Below, piece by piece: positions 10,955 through 20,338 of a stretch of DNA of 64,000 nucleotides (position 1 is its first letter; every line of letters starts with the position of its first letter). Made by a program: the position numbers and the translations under genes. Below the pieces are notes generated by a model that saw only the letters and a list, made by a program, of their open reading frames with translations, was not told where the DNA came from and did no database searches. This stretch comes from Hyaloscypha bicolor E (taxonomy: Eukaryota > Ascomycota > Leotiomycetes > Helotiales > Hyaloscyphaceae): NCBI RefSeq assembly GCF_002865645.1, contig NW_020194575.1, positions 1,427,247 through 1,491,246 on the forward strand. The letters are read 5' to 3'.

Positions 10955-11690
10955 TATTTATTTGAATAATCCGTCATGACTTCAGGCTTATAAACCTGGC
11001 CGGCTGGTAAAAACCACAAAGCTCAAAAAGTGTTGGCGAGAGAAATGTCCTTCTACTGTGATAAGGAGAAGGAACGAGCGAACGAGCGAACGATTGAAGC
11101 AATAAAGATAGAAGCAGGATATTTAAATCAATGCATATCGTGTTTCGCCCAAATAAAATCCAATCAGAATGCCCGGTGCGTATGCATGTATCATTCTACC
11201 TGATACCTCGAGACAGTCTTAGTCACTCTCGTATGTCTGAGCAGGACCATTCTAAGGGGGTATGACAAGTCGACAGCAGCGCATCTTTCGAAACTAAGAC
11301 TCCTATGACGAGACAAGCAACAGCCCCCTTCCGGCCGAAGTCCCGTTGTCATATCACTGGTAACGATTTTGCCGACAGACAATTTGACCCAGCATCGTTT
11401 TGAGTAGCTAACCAATCCTACACCAATGCTTTAAGCTTATGCGAATTCTTGGGCAGCTTCATTATCCGGGCTGCAAGGCACCTCATCTAGTTCAATTGCG
11501 CTATGGAATCGAGTGCGGTCGTACACTTAGAGTTTCAGCCTTGCAGTTCTCGGCTGTCGTCCACACCTCACGGGCCGCCAACACCGGGAAGACGGCGAGA
11601 GGGTGGGCACCAACAACACCTTGTATCAAATCTCAATTTTTCCTTTACCGTTTGAGTTAGTCGCAACCTTCTGGCCGCATAACGAGGAAG
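10955..11690. other. Intergenic, no gene seen
   Basis: No credible coding region. The right end may hold further decayed upstream sequence of the membrane-protein pseudogene that follows. Confidence 0.35.
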
Positions 11691-12307
11691 ATGCATTTTG
11701 CAGCGAAGCTTGACGAACACGCTCTACAGTACAGCTCGACCTCCCTCTGCAATGTCACGAGCCCAATACAAAGTTTCCTCTAGAATTCCTCCACAGATTC
11801 GGCCATCTTCCTTGAGTCAGCGCCGAGGGCCCAATACCTACAGAGTGTCGAAGAAATTCCCTTCGACGGTCCCCTTTACCACATGTCCGTCGACGAGTTC
11901 GGCCACAATTTGGGCCAACTCGTGAATGACTGGACACGTGGCAGCTTCTACAACAGCACGCTGCTCACGACCGGAGCAGCATTCTCCGGCCTTTACCAGA
12001 CTGCTGTAGATAGAAATGCAGCAAGTCTTGTGTTTCCATTAGAGAAGGATCTCCCCACACTCATCCAGAACCACATCATGCTAGCTATTCGATGCTTTGT
12101 TCCACCATTCTTGGGGTCTCATTCGGCAGGGTGACTGTGGTACCGGACTATATTGGGTATCTTTCGAATCTTGCGAGGGAGAGTCCGTACGTGAGGATTA
12201 AGGACGGAGGCGCAAATCTGGACGGTATTGGGGGAGCGCGGGGGATTAAAAACTTGCAAGTCAGGATGAGTAATGTTGACGAAGGAACGAGAGAGGTGGG
12301 GCGTTGA
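11691..12307 (+). pseudogene. Decayed multi-pass membrane protein remnant
   Basis: From ATG 11691 one frame reads into an in-frame TAG (a CAG-to-TAG change would explain it) and continues through ESAPRAQYLQSVEEIPFDG and MSVDEFGHNLGQLVNDWTRG to LPTLIQNHIMLAIRCF. The protein then continues in another frame with VTVVPDYIGYLSNLARE, KDGGANLDGIGGARGIKNLQ and VRMSNVDEG. The last segment matches the conserved cytosolic end (PD-x-GY-x-S, GG-x-LDG-x-x-RA) of a fungal multi-TM family. The transmembrane stretch expected between the two parts is lost or out of frame. Nonsense and frameshift together indicate a pseudogene. Family function is unknown. Confidence 0.65.
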
Positions 12308-13063
12308 CTTTGGAAGAGTCGAGGATACGAAACCTGTTCAGAGAAGTAGACTATATGGGAATTCAAAAGGTTGTCGTTTACTTGTTACTCAATCACTAGA
12401 ATTTAAGCTCTGATTTCTTGTACTGCCAAAGGTAAGTTGAGTCGAGTCTTGTTCCTTTGACGTGCCTGTCTGGAAATCAGACTCTATAGGTTCCCCTTTT
12501 AATGTGGCTAGTGAGATGTATCGCATGGAGCGTTTCACAACCTTTCGCTTATTCTCTCGGAACAGTTCATGAAAAGTCAACAATAACCTAACTTATATAA
12601 TATAATCAAAAGAAATGCAGAATAAAAGACGTCTATCTCTCCTCCAATTGGAGTAGTAAGGCTTCCCTGCGGGAATGTGCTGAAGTTTTAAAGTGTTGAG
12701 CTTGAATTAAGCGAAGTATCAGGGGTACTGTGTCACAGCATGATGTTAAACTTCACAATCCACAGTCACTAACAAGATTCTGAAGCTTATTTATGTTAGC
12801 TCGTAACACCTAGCAATATCTTGTACAGAACTACTGTCCTACGTTATCAAGAACTATGGTCTCTGAATATGATTGGCCGATGTGGAACTCGGCGAACGCC
12901 TATCTCATAGCTAACCCTCCTGGGAAGACAAAAGAAAATATATATTTATACCACAACCTTTCTCAAACTCATTCGACATTCACCTCTTTGTGACACATTC
13001 TTATATTTTTAGTATTAATATTAATATTACAAGCACGTCAAGTCGACAACCTCCAATCCCACG
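12308..13063. other. Intergenic, promoter side of aquaporin-like gene
   Basis: No gene seen. The last 100 bp before 13064 are AT-rich and pyrimidine-rich (with a TATATTTATA stretch near 12940), as expected for a fungal core promoter and leader. Confidence 0.4.
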
Positions 13064-14053
13064 ATGGACAAAATCCTAGACGGATTCGAACCCCATACCA
13101 CTGAAGATCCCGCTCCAATCCGCCGGTGGCGAACAGAATCCGCACCCATCAATCCCTCAAATATCAACTCTCAACCTTTCGTCGGCCGCATCGGCGGCAA
13201 CCAACTCCACGCAATCTCCCAATCCGACCCAGAGTACGAGAAGCTCCAAGAAACGCACCCCGATGCGGTCCAATCTCCCAAATGGAAAGGCATCCTAAGT
13301 CTTCGGCCATTCAAAGATGTGCATCTCTGGCGAAACGCATGTCTTGAAGGCGTTGGATTGTGTTGCTGGGTCTTTATCGCTGGACTCGTGTCTCATGGGA
13401 CCTCTAGTCTGTCAACAGCAACTTCGCTGGGCCCCATCCTGCCGGTTGGGATCGCTGCTATCGTGCAGTTCCTCATCGTCACGCTTTTTATCTTCAACCT
13501 TGGGCCGGTCACGGGCGCACATTTGTCGCCGCTGATAACTTTCGCTACCTTCCTTGCAAAGCTCACCTCACTACCTAGAATGACCCTGTACATAACTTTC
13601 CAATGTATTGGAGGCGTGGTTGGGGCATTCGTCCTCCGTGCGGCTCTTGGGGGTGAGCCAGCAGCGCTTATCTTCTCGCCAGGCTGCTATGTCGACCCCA
13701 CGGAAGTGCCAGCCAGTCAAGTCTTCGCGCTCGAGACGATGGGGTCTCTTGTTGTTCTCTTCCTCGCCTTTGGACTTGGTCTCGATCCACGGAATCAAGG
13801 CAGTTTTGGTGCTCCACTTGGTCCATTCCTTGTTGGTATCTCTGCAGCAATTGCGCTTTTTGCAGGAGGAATTGCAAGACCAGGATATCTAGGCTTGTCG
13901 TGTAATCCAGCACGGTGTCTGGGATTAATGGCCGCGTCACATCGATTCACGTATCATTGGGTGCATTGGGTCGGGGACTTGACGGCTTGTGTTGTGCATG
14001 CTTTCATATATTATGCTGTTCCACCTTTTTGCAATCAGCGGATCCAGGATTGA
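13064..14053 (+). CDS. Aquaporin/MIP-family channel with degenerate first NPA
   Basis: 329 aa, single exon, ATG start. A hydrophilic N-terminus of about 85 residues precedes six hydrophobic helices (for example GVGLCCWVFIAGLVSHG, IAAIVQFLIVTLFIFNLG, LYITFQCIGGVVGAFVL). The second half-helix has a canonical NPAR near residues 281-284 (GLSCNPARCLG). The first half-helix reads GAHLSPLIT at about residues 150-158, so NPA is replaced by SPL. MIP channels conduct water, glycerol or small solutes; NPA changes occur in some unorthodox fungal and plant groups. The substrate cannot be inferred. The channel sits immediately left of a transposon insertion but is itself intact. Confidence 0.88.
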   Translation: MDKILDGFEPHTTEDPAPIRRWRTESAPINPSNINSQPFVGRIGGNQLHAISQSDPEYEKLQETHPDAVQSPKWKGILSLRPFKDVHLWRNACLEGVGLCCWVFIAGLVSHGTSSLSTATSLGPILPVGIAAIVQFLIVTLFIFNLGPVTGAHLSPLITFATFLAKLTSLPRMTLYITFQCIGGVVGAFVLRAALGGEPAALIFSPGCYVDPTEVPASQVFALETMGSLVVLFLAFGLGLDPRNQGSFGAPLGPFLVGISAAIALFAGGIARPGYLGLSCNPARCLGLMAASHRFTYHWVHWVGDLTACVVHAFIYYAVPPFCNQRIQD

Positions 14054-14229
14054 GACAGGCCTCAAATGGGGAAACAAGAGTCTGGGCCTGTCGTTAGGCT
14101 TTGGGCTGTTTGTAGTAAATGTGAAAATACTAGAATCCGCTCTTGAGGAGCGACGTCACCTAAACCAAATTTCATTGTGCATATCGAATACATTTGCGAT
14201 CCATTCCTAGTACATCTCCCACGCGGGTT

Positions 14230-14237
14230 ATTTCAAC
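14230..14237. repeat. hAT target-site duplication, left copy
   Basis: ATTTCAAC lies directly before the left terminal inverted repeat. The identical 8-mer follows the right end at 17764-17771. Eight-base duplications are the hallmark of hAT insertion. Confidence 0.93.
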
Positions 14238-17200
14238 CAGTGTGAACAATGAATAGAGTAGAGTAGAGTAGTGGGCCCTACTCATATTCTATTCATCAAA
14301 AATTCCCACTACTTATATTCTATTCATATTCTAATCAAGCTATTCATGAATATTCATGAATACTTTGAGTAGTATGCACGTAACGCGCATATATAACAGG
14401 CTAGCCTTATTAGGTAAAGCCCCGGGCACTCCCGCTCTAGCGCCACCTCGCCACCCAATCAAGTGGTAGCGGCGCTTGGTAAGCGAGCCGAACCTCTATG
14501 ATACTTCTAGAATTACCTCGACTTAAGAACTTAATAATAATAGTAATTCTATTAGTAAAAATTAGGAATTAGGAGACTAGAATCTCCGAAATAAGGGGAT
14601 TCTTTCTAATTAGGAGAATAATTAAGAAGACCTTAGAATATTAGAACTTTCTATAAAAACATATCGATTTCCTCGATTTTTATTTCTTCCCTATACTTCT
14701 ATTCCATATAAGACCTCAACCATTACTCCTATCAATATACTTTCTACTACAAATATACTTATTTATACTCGATATATTCGAAAATGTCTCAATAATCCTC
14801 AATTAAGCTTAACTTAGCTCAAAATCACCCTGAGTTTGAGTTAAAACCCCTTGATAAGCAAGCTTCTCTCTTTAAGAAAGGCTACTTAAAAAAGATATTA
14901 AATCCTATTCAAGAGAATCCCCAAGAAATTCGTATATATACTATAAAGTGCTTAGTTTGAGGTTATTCGTAAGTTAATATATTAATTTTTAATAATTTTT
15001 TACTAATTAATATAATAGAAAAATATGGATAAATTAATAAATATATGCCCCTATAAGTAATTATTATACTCATTTTCGAAATATATATAAATTTATTAAT
15101 ATTACTAGTCTTAAAGATAGTAATAATAATAGTAAGTTATTTAATATTAATTAAAAAGCTTTATTTACTAATATATTTAATAGGCGAAAGTGAAAGCTCT
15201 TCTCAAGTCTCTTAACCTATTATAAATAACCTTTTTAATAAGTAATTAGGTTAAAGAGAAGAAAGCTTTACTATTAATTACTTTAAGAAACTATTATTAA
15301 GTTTTATAATTAATAATAATATCTCTTTTCGAGTAGTAAATATACCAAGTTTTAAATCACTTTTAAAATATTTAAATTAGTAAGTATTATTATATTCTTT
15401 ATTATTATTATATATACTAATACTTAATAGTCAAATACTACCTTTATATTTAAAAATACTTATAGATGAGCTTAATTTAAGCTATATCGAAAAGAGTTTA
15501 AATATTAAAAATGAATTTCTAGAAAATATTAAATCTCAAGAAACCTTTTCTATTACTTTAGATACTATTACCTTTATAAATCAAAAGGCCTTTCTCGGAA
15601 TTATTATATAAGTTTATATATTCCTATAATTATTAAATGAAATTTATACTAATATATTTTAGACATTTTATAAATAAGGATTTTATATTAAAATCTTATT
15701 TATTAGCCATAAAAGATTTAAACGATATATACTCTGGCGTTTATATGCTTTCTATTTTATTAGAAGCTTTAAAATAATATAATATCGAGTATAATATTAC
15801 TAGGTAAGTAATTCTAATTAAATTTTTAAATAATTTATATTAATATATCTTTTTTAGTATTACTCGAGATAATACTAGCTCAAATAATACCTTATTAAAG
15901 GCTTTTATAAAGCATTATAATAAGAAAGGCATTAAATTTCAAGGAGATATTCCTTATATAGCTTACGTATTAAACTTAGTAGTTCAAGATATTTTAAAAG
16001 CTCTTATTAAGAACGATTATAATACCTCTTATTCTACGAATTTATACGAGCAAGAAATAAAAGAACTTGAAGATAGAGAAGAAGAAAGAGAAGCAGAACA
16101 AGTAATAAGTAAGTTCTCTTTATAATTTATAAGAGTTTTATTAATAAATTATAGATTTATTAATTTAGAGAAAGGTTCGAAAGACTATTATAGGTCTTAA
16201 ATATAATCAAGAAAACCGACGGCTATTAGAAGCTCAAATTAAAGCTTTTAATATAGAAAATGCTCGATTTCCTTAACTTGGTAAGTAATTAATTATTTAA
16301 TTATTTAATTATTAATTAATACTAATTATTTATAGATTAAAAAATACGGTGGTCTTTGATTTATTATATATTAAAGAACTTTTTATATATATATAAAGCT
16401 ATTAAAGTAGTTATTAATAGCTCTAATTCGAAGGCTTTTAAAAATAAAAGTCTAGTTTTAACTAATATTAAAATTACTTATTTAAATAATATTTTAAATA
16501 TAATTTCAATATTTATTAAAGCTACGACTAAATTACAAGCCGAAAATTATCCGACTATATATTATATTATACCTGAGGTATATAAAATATATAATAAACT
16601 TGAAAATTTTAAAAAGGAATTTAAAATAAGTCTTTTCTTAAATTCTTCTTATATTATTATACTAATTTTTAATAGGATAAAGTATTTATAGATGCTATTA
16701 ATAAGGGAATAGCTAAACTTCGAAAATATTATCCTAAAACAGGCGTTTTAGATAATAAAAGTAAAGCTTTATATTTAGCCCTTATTCTTGATCCTCGAAT
16801 TAAATAAGAAGGATTAACTAGTATTAGCTTATCTAATAGTATGTCTTCGGATATATATAATAGATTAAAGACTGATTATAGCATATAAGTAATTCCTTTA
16901 ATTATTTTTTTTAATAAATTAATAACTAATTTTATATTTAGATATAAATATGATTATAATATATCTTAAGCTAGATCCGACTTCTCGGATATTAGTATGG
17001 CCGATTCCGACGAAGACGACTTAGATATATATATTACTAATAAGTCTTCTAATATGGAAGACGAATTAGTAACTTATTTAGAAGAAAAGAGAGAAGATAG
17101 AAAGGTAAGTAAATTTTACTTAAATTCTATTAAATAATTATCCGATATTCTCTTAATATTTTTTTATATATTAGTACTAATATATATATAGGTTAAGCCT

Positions 17201-17763
17201 TTAGATTATTGGAAGTCTAATGCCGCTAGATTTCCTGCTTTAGCTTTAATAGTTAGGAAATATTTAGGAATTCCAGCTTCCTCGGCTCCTAGCGAGAGAT
17301 TCTTTTCTCAAGGCGCTCTTATTATGACTAAATTACGAAATAGACTTAATAAGAGTACTTTTGAAAGAATAGCTTGCTTAAAAAGTTGGGGGTTATTTAA
17401 AGACGAATTAGAAGAGGCTAAAAAAGAAGAGAAAAAGGGGGAGAAAAAGGAGAAAAAACAAGATTCTGAGGAGGATAATCAGTTTATTATTATAGAAAAT
17501 TAGTATTTAAGTAGCCTTATATAAGTACTAGCTTAACTTATATAAGGCTGCTTAATAGGTACCTTAGTTCTTTTTTAAAAAATGAAATATATGTCGATTT
17601 ACTAAAATCACGTGATTTCCACGTGACTATTCATGAATATTCATGAATATATATTCTACTCTACTCAAATTTTTTGAGTTTTACGCTACTCATATTCTAT
17701 TTAAGACTACTCATGAATATTCATGAGTAGTATGGATACCTTGAATATTTCTTGCTCACACTG
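14238..17763 (+). mobile_element. hAT-superfamily DNA transposon, 3.5 kb
   Basis: The element begins CAGTGTGAACAA and ends with the inverted form TTGCTCACACTG (11 of 12 matching). It is bounded by perfect 8-bp duplications (ATTTCAAC). Subterminal regions are crowded with clusters of gagtagagtag and tattcatgaatattcatgaata, typical transposase-binding-style repeats. Composition is extremely AT-rich. It encodes a multi-exon hAT transposase ending in the dimerisation domain. The perfect duplication implies a fairly recent insertion, but in-frame stops suggest that this copy is no longer autonomous. Confidence 0.95.
14784..17503 (+). pseudogene. hAT transposase, intron-rich and mutated
   Basis: Conserved blocks are split by short AT-rich GTAAG..AG introns: 14969-15018, 15057-15108, 15804-15857, 16109-16154, 16281-16335, 16889-16941 and 17105-17191. 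Exons give TRDNTSSNNTLLKAF and YIAYVLNLVVQDILKAL (RNase H-like catalytic core), ATTKLQAENYPTIYYIIPE, and LRKYYPKTG with ALILDPRIK. The C-terminus carries the hAT dimerisation signature YWKSNAARFPALALIVRKYL and SSAPSERFFSQG. Stops occur at codon 4 (TAA) and at 14961-14963 (TGA); both are explained by C-to-T changes of CAA and CGA. Transposase excises and reinserts the element by a cut-and-paste reaction. The copy is probably inactive unless the true start lies elsewhere. Confidence 0.85.
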
Positions 17764-17771
17764 ATTTCAAC
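17764..17771. repeat. hAT target-site duplication, right copy
   Basis: ATTTCAAC directly after the right terminal repeat, identical to 14230-14237. Confidence 0.93.
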
Positions 17772-18187
17772 GAATGATACATATCCCTAGAAAGACACGT
17801 GTGTCATTACTTTCAACCATCCTCAGACAAGATCATTCAGTTTCGATCAGAGAACTGCGATGCAAAGAATTAACTGATTTTTGATTTTTGATTTTATGAT
17901 TCCTTACTATTGTTAACTGCCTAAGCGCTATATAGAGGACACCTATTTACAATTCAAACCTCAGGCAATTTGTTCAATATATTGTCTCACGCTTGTGACA
18001 CAATGATGTTTTATAAACCAATTCCTACGGTATTTTGGACCATGTGACCGCACTCATGTTTTATTGCAGCTCTATGAGGTTGATGCAATTGTTCTAGTCT
18101 TTGTCTCTGAAAATGCTGGCCTTTTTAGGGGCTTGAAATGCTTGCGATCGTGTCAAATTTCCCAGCCAAATACAAAAAGCGCTAACC
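17772..18187. other. Intergenic, no gene seen
   Basis: About 400 bp between the transposon and the 3' end of the GT8 gene. It includes a short tandem TGATTTTTGATTT near 17875. Confidence 0.35.
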
Positions 18188-19189
18188 TCATGCACATTCA
18201 AGACTCGTGCTTTCAGGGAGACTTCGAGCTTCCACCAGAAAGCCATTCTTGAATTCGCTTTCCAGTGGAACAGAACAAGGCAACCCTAATTTTGAATGAT
18301 CATGGAACTCCAGCATTTCGTTCATAGCCTCATTCCAAAGATTGACTAGTTCTGGCTCCACCCATGGTTCGTCTGTAATCCAGAACTTGTCGTGTAAGGT
18401 TGCCGTCCCATGCTTGAGATCAGCCACTGTTGTCCAAATCGCATTCCACTTGCGCGGTTCGAAATTTCTCCAGGGCATTGGTCCATTTCTCCTGTGAGCA
18501 TGCCTGAAGATCCCCTGCTCCATATATCCGCTATCAAAGCTCTCTGGGACCGACAGCAGAGAGATGTAGAAGTCAAATAGTTCTAGGGATGGCGATGCAA
18601 GCCAAAATCCACCGTTTATTGCCTCCGCGGCCATGGATTTTGGCAGATCTGGTTGTTTACCTCCATCCGCATCAGTTACCCCAACAAACAAGTAGGTGTC
18701 CGGTAGCCGTGTCTCCCCAGAGAGGCTCGTAAGACCTTCTTGACCTTCGCTCGGGCGTGTCTTACACCTTTGATTCGAAACAGGTTCGCTCCAGATGCCA
18801 TCAAGGGATTTGATAAGAAGCATATCTGCGTCGAGGTACAGGATCCGATCGTAAGACACTTGTTCAAAGATCCGTAACTTGCAGAACTGGTCGATCCAGC
18901 GCTCGTGTCTAGGATGGATCCAATCGTTCGTCCACCGCACATAGTCTATCTCAATCACCTTAGCCCCCTCGGAGCGAAACACATCGCGCCGAGTCTCTGA
19001 TACATGCGGGACAACAAATACCAATAGCGGGATTCCGAGGCGGGTGCATGTTGATGGACGGTGCAGAATTTGATAGATGAGGAGCCGGACTGCATCGAAA
19101 TATGGATCTTCGACGCACTCCTCTGCAAGACGAGTGCAATAGAAAGTTGCATACGCAACTTTGTCGTGGATCCTTGCCATGTATTTCAT
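18188..19189 (-). CDS. GT8-family glycosyltransferase (glycogenin-like fold)
   Basis: 333 aa from the first in-frame ATG at 19189. The open frame extends to a TTG at 19318, so an upstream exon carrying a signal anchor is possible. Family features: the N-terminal YATFYC block, LLVFVVPHVSE, then RILYLDADMLLIKSLDGIW with the metal-binding DxD (DAD), and later NGGFWLASPSLELF and a C-terminal HDKFWI segment (the HxxG-like region). GT8 enzymes are retaining transferases that use UDP-sugars with Mn2+; fungal members of this type are usually Golgi enzymes or glycogenin relatives. The acceptor is unknown. Confidence 0.83.
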   Translation of the reverse strand: MKYMARIHDKVAYATFYCTRLAEECVEDPYFDAVRLLIYQILHRPSTCTRLGIPLLVFVVPHVSETRRDVFRSEGAKVIEIDYVRWTNDWIHPRHERWIDQFCKLRIFEQVSYDRILYLDADMLLIKSLDGIWSEPVSNQRCKTRPSEGQEGLTSLSGETRLPDTYLFVGVTDADGGKQPDLPKSMAAEAINGGFWLASPSLELFDFYISLLSVPESFDSGYMEQGIFRHAHRRNGPMPWRNFEPRKWNAIWTTVADLKHGTATLHDKFWITDEPWVEPELVNLWNEAMNEMLEFHDHSKLGLPCSVPLESEFKNGFLVEARSLPESTSLECA

Positions 19190-19318
19190 GATACTCGAAT
19201 CAATTGTATACAGAACAGGTCCTGTCGCCGCGACGAGCTGTTGAATAGCTCCCCCGATGTGTTCCTGAGTGACGAGATCCCGCCAACTTTGTATAACCTC
19301 CCACCTAACTATGACCAA

Positions 19319-20338
19319 ATTTGTTGGGCAATGACTATGGCATTAGCCACACTTATTCCGATCTTAAATTCAAATTTAGACAAGATATGTACTTGGAAGG
19401 ATACGGGTTTCGGAACGAGGGGATAACAATATCTCAACTAGCGCGGCTCTTCTGACCGTGCCCTACTGATTCAGGAAGGCGGTGACAGGGATGGCCGCAT
19501 TTAGGCTATTTATTACCTTCTCAATCTAGATTCCAGGCCCGAGGTCTACTTGCGAATCTTGGGCACGTGGACCTATTGCGGCTCTACGCTCTATAACAAT
19601 GGATCTCCTTCGTCAGAAATACGAAATGCTTTTTATTTGTTTAACACGCGCATATGTTGGCTCAGAGGACCGATGTTTCACATCCAATGAAATGCTGGAG
19701 CCATCAAGTTATCTATTAACGTCCGTTCACGAATCCCGCCGTTCACAAATGGCGGAGTTCGGCCAGTCAGTTGGAGAATCAAGACGCCAATTGAGAATCA
19801 CTAAAGCAGTACCTGGTGAATAAAACCTTGTCGCTAATTAATTAATTGATAAGGCACTCCTCGAACCAGGACTCAGTAGCCCCCCAACTGCCCCGGCCCT
19901 TTCCCAGCGGCCTAGCTCCTCCACTCTCTCCCTTCTCCCAACCAAAAAATAATGACCATAATATATGCTTCCTATTATAGAAATGTATTTAGTAAAGAAG
20001 CAGAAAAACAATGAGAATATGAGGCGGTGACAGCGAGCGAGGTGATAACCGAATGAATAGTGGGGATAGGGTGAGACAATCTGACAAATGCGTGGTAATA
20101 GAGTCTTGATATTCAGTTTAGAAAGCTAAAAGAAAGAGAGAGCAGAGTTCTAGATTACAGAGGACGTAGCAGTGCGGAAGCCAGCGGTGATTGCCCTGAC
20201 AACACCAAGGTCATGTGCTGCCCAATTGACACAATCGGATATGTGTTATGGGTGATGAGTAATGAGTGAGGGGAACCGAAAAGTAGGAATAGCTGTAGGT
20301 CCCCTCTTGCTGCTGTACCCGATTCCTATATAGCCAAG
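19319..20338. other. Intergenic, no gene seen
   Basis: About 1 kb with no credible coding region. 20160-20338 probably holds the 3' end of the ankyrin gene transcript. Confidence 0.4.

Noticed and set aside
16356..16691. Stand-alone small gene in the AT-rich region
   Set aside because: It is an internal exon of the hAT transposase (contains the TTKLQAENYPTI block), not an independent gene.
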